NCBI GenBank assembly: GCA_019009955.1
Contig: JADPXZ010000008.1
Location: 1-64,000 of the forward strand
Source: Riptortus pedestris
Taxonomy: Eukaryota > Arthropoda > Insecta > Hemiptera > Alydidae
Reading direction: 5' to 3'
Length of the DNA stretch: 64,000 bases
Of this stretch, positions 63,425 to 64,000 are shown piece by piece (positions within the stretch are counted from its first letter, which is position 1; each line of letters opens with the position of its first letter). The notes beneath the pieces are model-generated. The model saw only the letters and a program-made list of their open reading frames with translations. It was not told where the DNA came from and did no database searches. The translations under genes were made by a program, and so were the position numbers.

Positions 63425-64000
63425 ATAAAAGAATATTTTATAGTTTTCAGCCTTCAGCAAACCCCCACTTCTACTCATGTTAAACTAACAATACTTGGTT
63501 ATGTAATAAACCACATTATTCGAACCTTAAATACAAAATATTGTTTTCAAGAGACCTTTATAATACGACATATATGCAAATATGTTCTGGTGACCCCCCC
63601 CTCCGTCTTAAGTTTTTGGACTACTTAAATTTGATTGATTGAGATAAAAATTATTTTGACTCATTATAAATTTCAGTACTAGATATAGTAAATAGTTTTC
63701 AATCAAATTAATACGTTATCTTGAGATATATATCAGTAATTGATTTTCTTTCCTGGGAAGAATATGTTTATTTATCTCTTCAGCTCTGAGAGGTTGGCAG
63801 ACCTATTTTTTTTTTACAATTCAGGAGAAGTTTCCGTTGGGAGCTAATTAAAATTACCTGAAATATTTCTCATTACAGTTCGTTGTTACTCACGGTGGTG
63901 TTGTGTTACCAGTATGCAGATTTCTCTGCCGCTTTCAGTTTTTATAGTTCATTCATAGTTTTCATATGCTGAGATGAGATTGTAGTGTTCCAATCCAAAA
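63425..64000 (-). mobile_element. HINE-like element, long subfamily, 5' part
   Basis: TTTTCAGCCTTCAGCAAACC, ACATATATGCAAATATGTTC, C-tract, TGATTGAGATAAAAATTATT, GAGGTTGGCAGACC, CAGTATGCAGATTTCTCTGC. At about 63930 it switches to another subfamily stretch (ATGCTGAGATGAGATTGTAG) and runs out of the window, so its 5' end is not seen. Confidence 0.7.

Noticed and set aside
1..64000. CRISPR arrays, bacterial operons, prophage or attachment sites
   Set aside because: No direct repeats with unique spacers and no ribosome-binding or operon structure. The content is eukaryotic.

Overview
The window looks like AT-rich, intergenic DNA from an arthropod, most likely an insect. The tRNA is nuclear and Pol III-like, the LINE remnants are of Jockey type, and the transposons (Tc1/mariner, Merlin, hAT, piggyBac, Penelope-like, tRNA-derived SINEs) form a typical arthropod mix. 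The species cannot be named from the sequence. No intact host protein gene is recognisable. The only clearly functional gene is a tRNA-Leu with anticodon UAG at 35948-36027, followed by a T-run terminator.

Most of the window is made of one interspersed family, called HINE-like here. It has more than 30 full or partial copies on both strands. A full copy starts near CCGTCACGCAGGGGCTGCG and has a hairpin with arms GCAGATTTCC/AGAAATCTGC in its first 70 bases. Its body holds one or two related modules of about 450 bp with a C-rich tract and the motif AACGGAGATATTTCG. A (TA)n-rich microsatellite follows, then a conserved 120-bp 3' end closing with GATTTCCCTTAAGGGAAATC and TGCTAAA. Subterminal inverted repeats, a central microsatellite, a terminal 3' hairpin and head-to-tail neighbours recall non-autonomous Helentron-associated elements (DINE-1 type). 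No Rep/helicase gene is present, so the class is an inference.

Layout. 1-470 is a 23-bp minisatellite. 0.5-10.6 kb holds HINE-like copies carrying a Jockey LINE, a 1-kb repeat with roughly 297-bp internal units (family R), a Merlin remnant and a tRNA-derived SINE. 10.9-15.5 kb is a HINE-like copy disrupted by a piggyBac-bearing insert and a Jockey LINE, then a Penelope-like C-terminus with a hammerhead-like motif, then a complete HINE-like copy carrying a 208-bp MITE. 16-18 kb is a HINE-like copy with a SINE and a family R element in its TA tract. 18.9-20.1 kb is a large inverted repeat. 20.7-31 kb has more HINE-like, family R, Penelope-like and LINE pieces. 31.4-33.8 kb is a HINE-like copy carrying a nearly intact Tc1/mariner element. 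35-43 kb has the tRNA, Penelope GIY-YIG and LINE fragments, and an internally deleted Merlin element. 44-52 kb has nested HINE-like copies, a deleted hAT with target duplication, LINE ends and a 583-bp TIR element. 53-64 kb has chimeric HINE-like copies with two 3' ends or two 5' ends, a complete SINE, a Tc1-derived element and further copies.

The pieces do not form a pathway. They form a nest. The (TA)n tract of the HINE-like elements is repeatedly the place where other transposons sit, and because TA is self-complementary it also appears to be the joint where copies in opposite orientation were fused.
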